Shown here one piece after another: positions 6,679 through 6,926 of a stretch of 6,926 nt of DNA. The DNA lies in NCBI GenBank assembly GCA_964513655.1, contig CAZENQ010000135.1, forward strand, positions 1 to 6,926, read 5' to 3'. The stretch comes from G020350405 sp964513655 (GTDB lineage: Bacteria; Planctomycetota; Phycisphaerae; Sedimentisphaerales; Anaerobacaceae). The notes beneath the pieces were generated by a model. It worked only from the letters and a program-made list of their open reading frames with translations, made no database searches and was not told the DNA's origin. The position numbers and the translations under genes were made by a program. How positions within the stretch are numbered: the stretch's first letter is position 1; each line of letters starts with the position of its first letter.

Positions 6679-6926
6679 GTGTTCATAATTGCCCTCGCAT
6701 TCCCTTACAGAAGAATCTTAATACAAAAAGATTTAATTTGCAAGGGTTTTCTTCAGATTTTCTTAATTTTTTTAAGATATGGCGAAAACAGTGAAAAATA
6801 GCAGATGAGCAGTATTGTGTAACGAGAAGGGTTGAGAATAGGTGGGTGGGGATTTTTGTTGCAAATGTGCTGGATATTGAGCCGGGCAGCAACGGCTTTT
6901 AAATTGATTCCTTCAGCAGGATTTGG

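Larger units (their letters stand above)
6391..6926. other. AT-rich intergenic region with no recognisable gene
   Basis: This upstream flank holds the ribosome binding site, promoter, palindrome, inverted repeat and tandem repeats listed separately. From about 6690 to 6926 I see no gene, RNA or clear repeat. Several short minus-strand frames are open here, but they overlap each other in different frames, are rich in Lys, Phe and Leu as expected from A/T runs, and match no family. An upstream gene may end just beyond the right edge. Confidence 0.6.

Noticed and set aside
6881..6903. Hairpin AGCCG/CGGCT followed by TTT on the plus strand
   Set aside because: The stem is only 5 bp with an 8-nt loop and a weak T run, too poor to call a terminator.
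6753..6926. Minus-strand frame open from the right edge for 57 codons
   Set aside because: It could be a gene tail, but its second half is low-complexity, a second frame is also open here, and no family is recognisable.
1..6926. CRISPR array, tRNA or rRNA genes
   Set aside because: No regularly spaced direct repeats, no cloverleaf-like sequence and no rRNA-like stretch were seen; the repeated DNA within the gene is explained by protein modules.

Overview
The window is dominated by one very long minus-strand gene (196-6390) that encodes a secreted, multidomain protein of 2064 residues. Short AT-rich flanks lie on either side. The style of the protein points to a planctomycete, most likely of the Phycisphaerae/Sedimentisphaerales type from sediment or another anaerobic habitat. 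The signs are a gingipain-like C25 peptidase joined to BACON-like and Ig-like beta-sandwiches, a dockerin of the DxDxSGxIDxxDL kind, and LamG modules with the WKFDEGSG...DSAGNN...GDPxWVxGKIG signature separated by Fn3-like spacers. This assignment is inferred from protein style; there is no rRNA or other marker in the window.

Layout, left to right. Positions 1-165 hold an unidentified plus-strand open frame that runs in from the window edge (weak). Positions 131-163 hold a strong hairpin that probably terminates the big gene and may serve both strands. Positions 196-6390 are the big gene. Positions 6391-6450 hold its ribosome binding site, a 12-bp palindrome and a sigma70-like promoter. Positions 6496-6613 hold an unusual imperfect inverted repeat with 16-bp perfect ends. 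Positions 6639-6678 hold two 20-bp tandem repeats. Nothing recognisable follows to 6926.

Order of the protein from the N terminus: signal peptide (1-25), BACON-like domain (27-132), first half of an Ig-like domain (134-171), C25 propeptide-like region (about 200-360), C25 caspase-fold peptidase (about 404-790, with His664 and Cys694 as likely catalytic dyad), second half of the interrupted Ig-like domain (797-857), second BACON-like domain (860-966), an SNG-containing nidogen-like beta domain (970-1170), type I dockerin (1172-1228), LamG1, Fn3-like 1, LamG2, Fn3-like 2, LamG3. My reading is an exported cysteine endopeptidase that is held on an extracellular scaffold by its dockerin, or on glycans and surfaces by its LamG modules. 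The most notable points are the protease apparently nested inside an Ig-like fold, the homogenised Fn3 spacers (a 48-bp identical stretch in the DNA), and the inverted repeat carrying outward-facing GTGTAAC motifs upstream of the gene.
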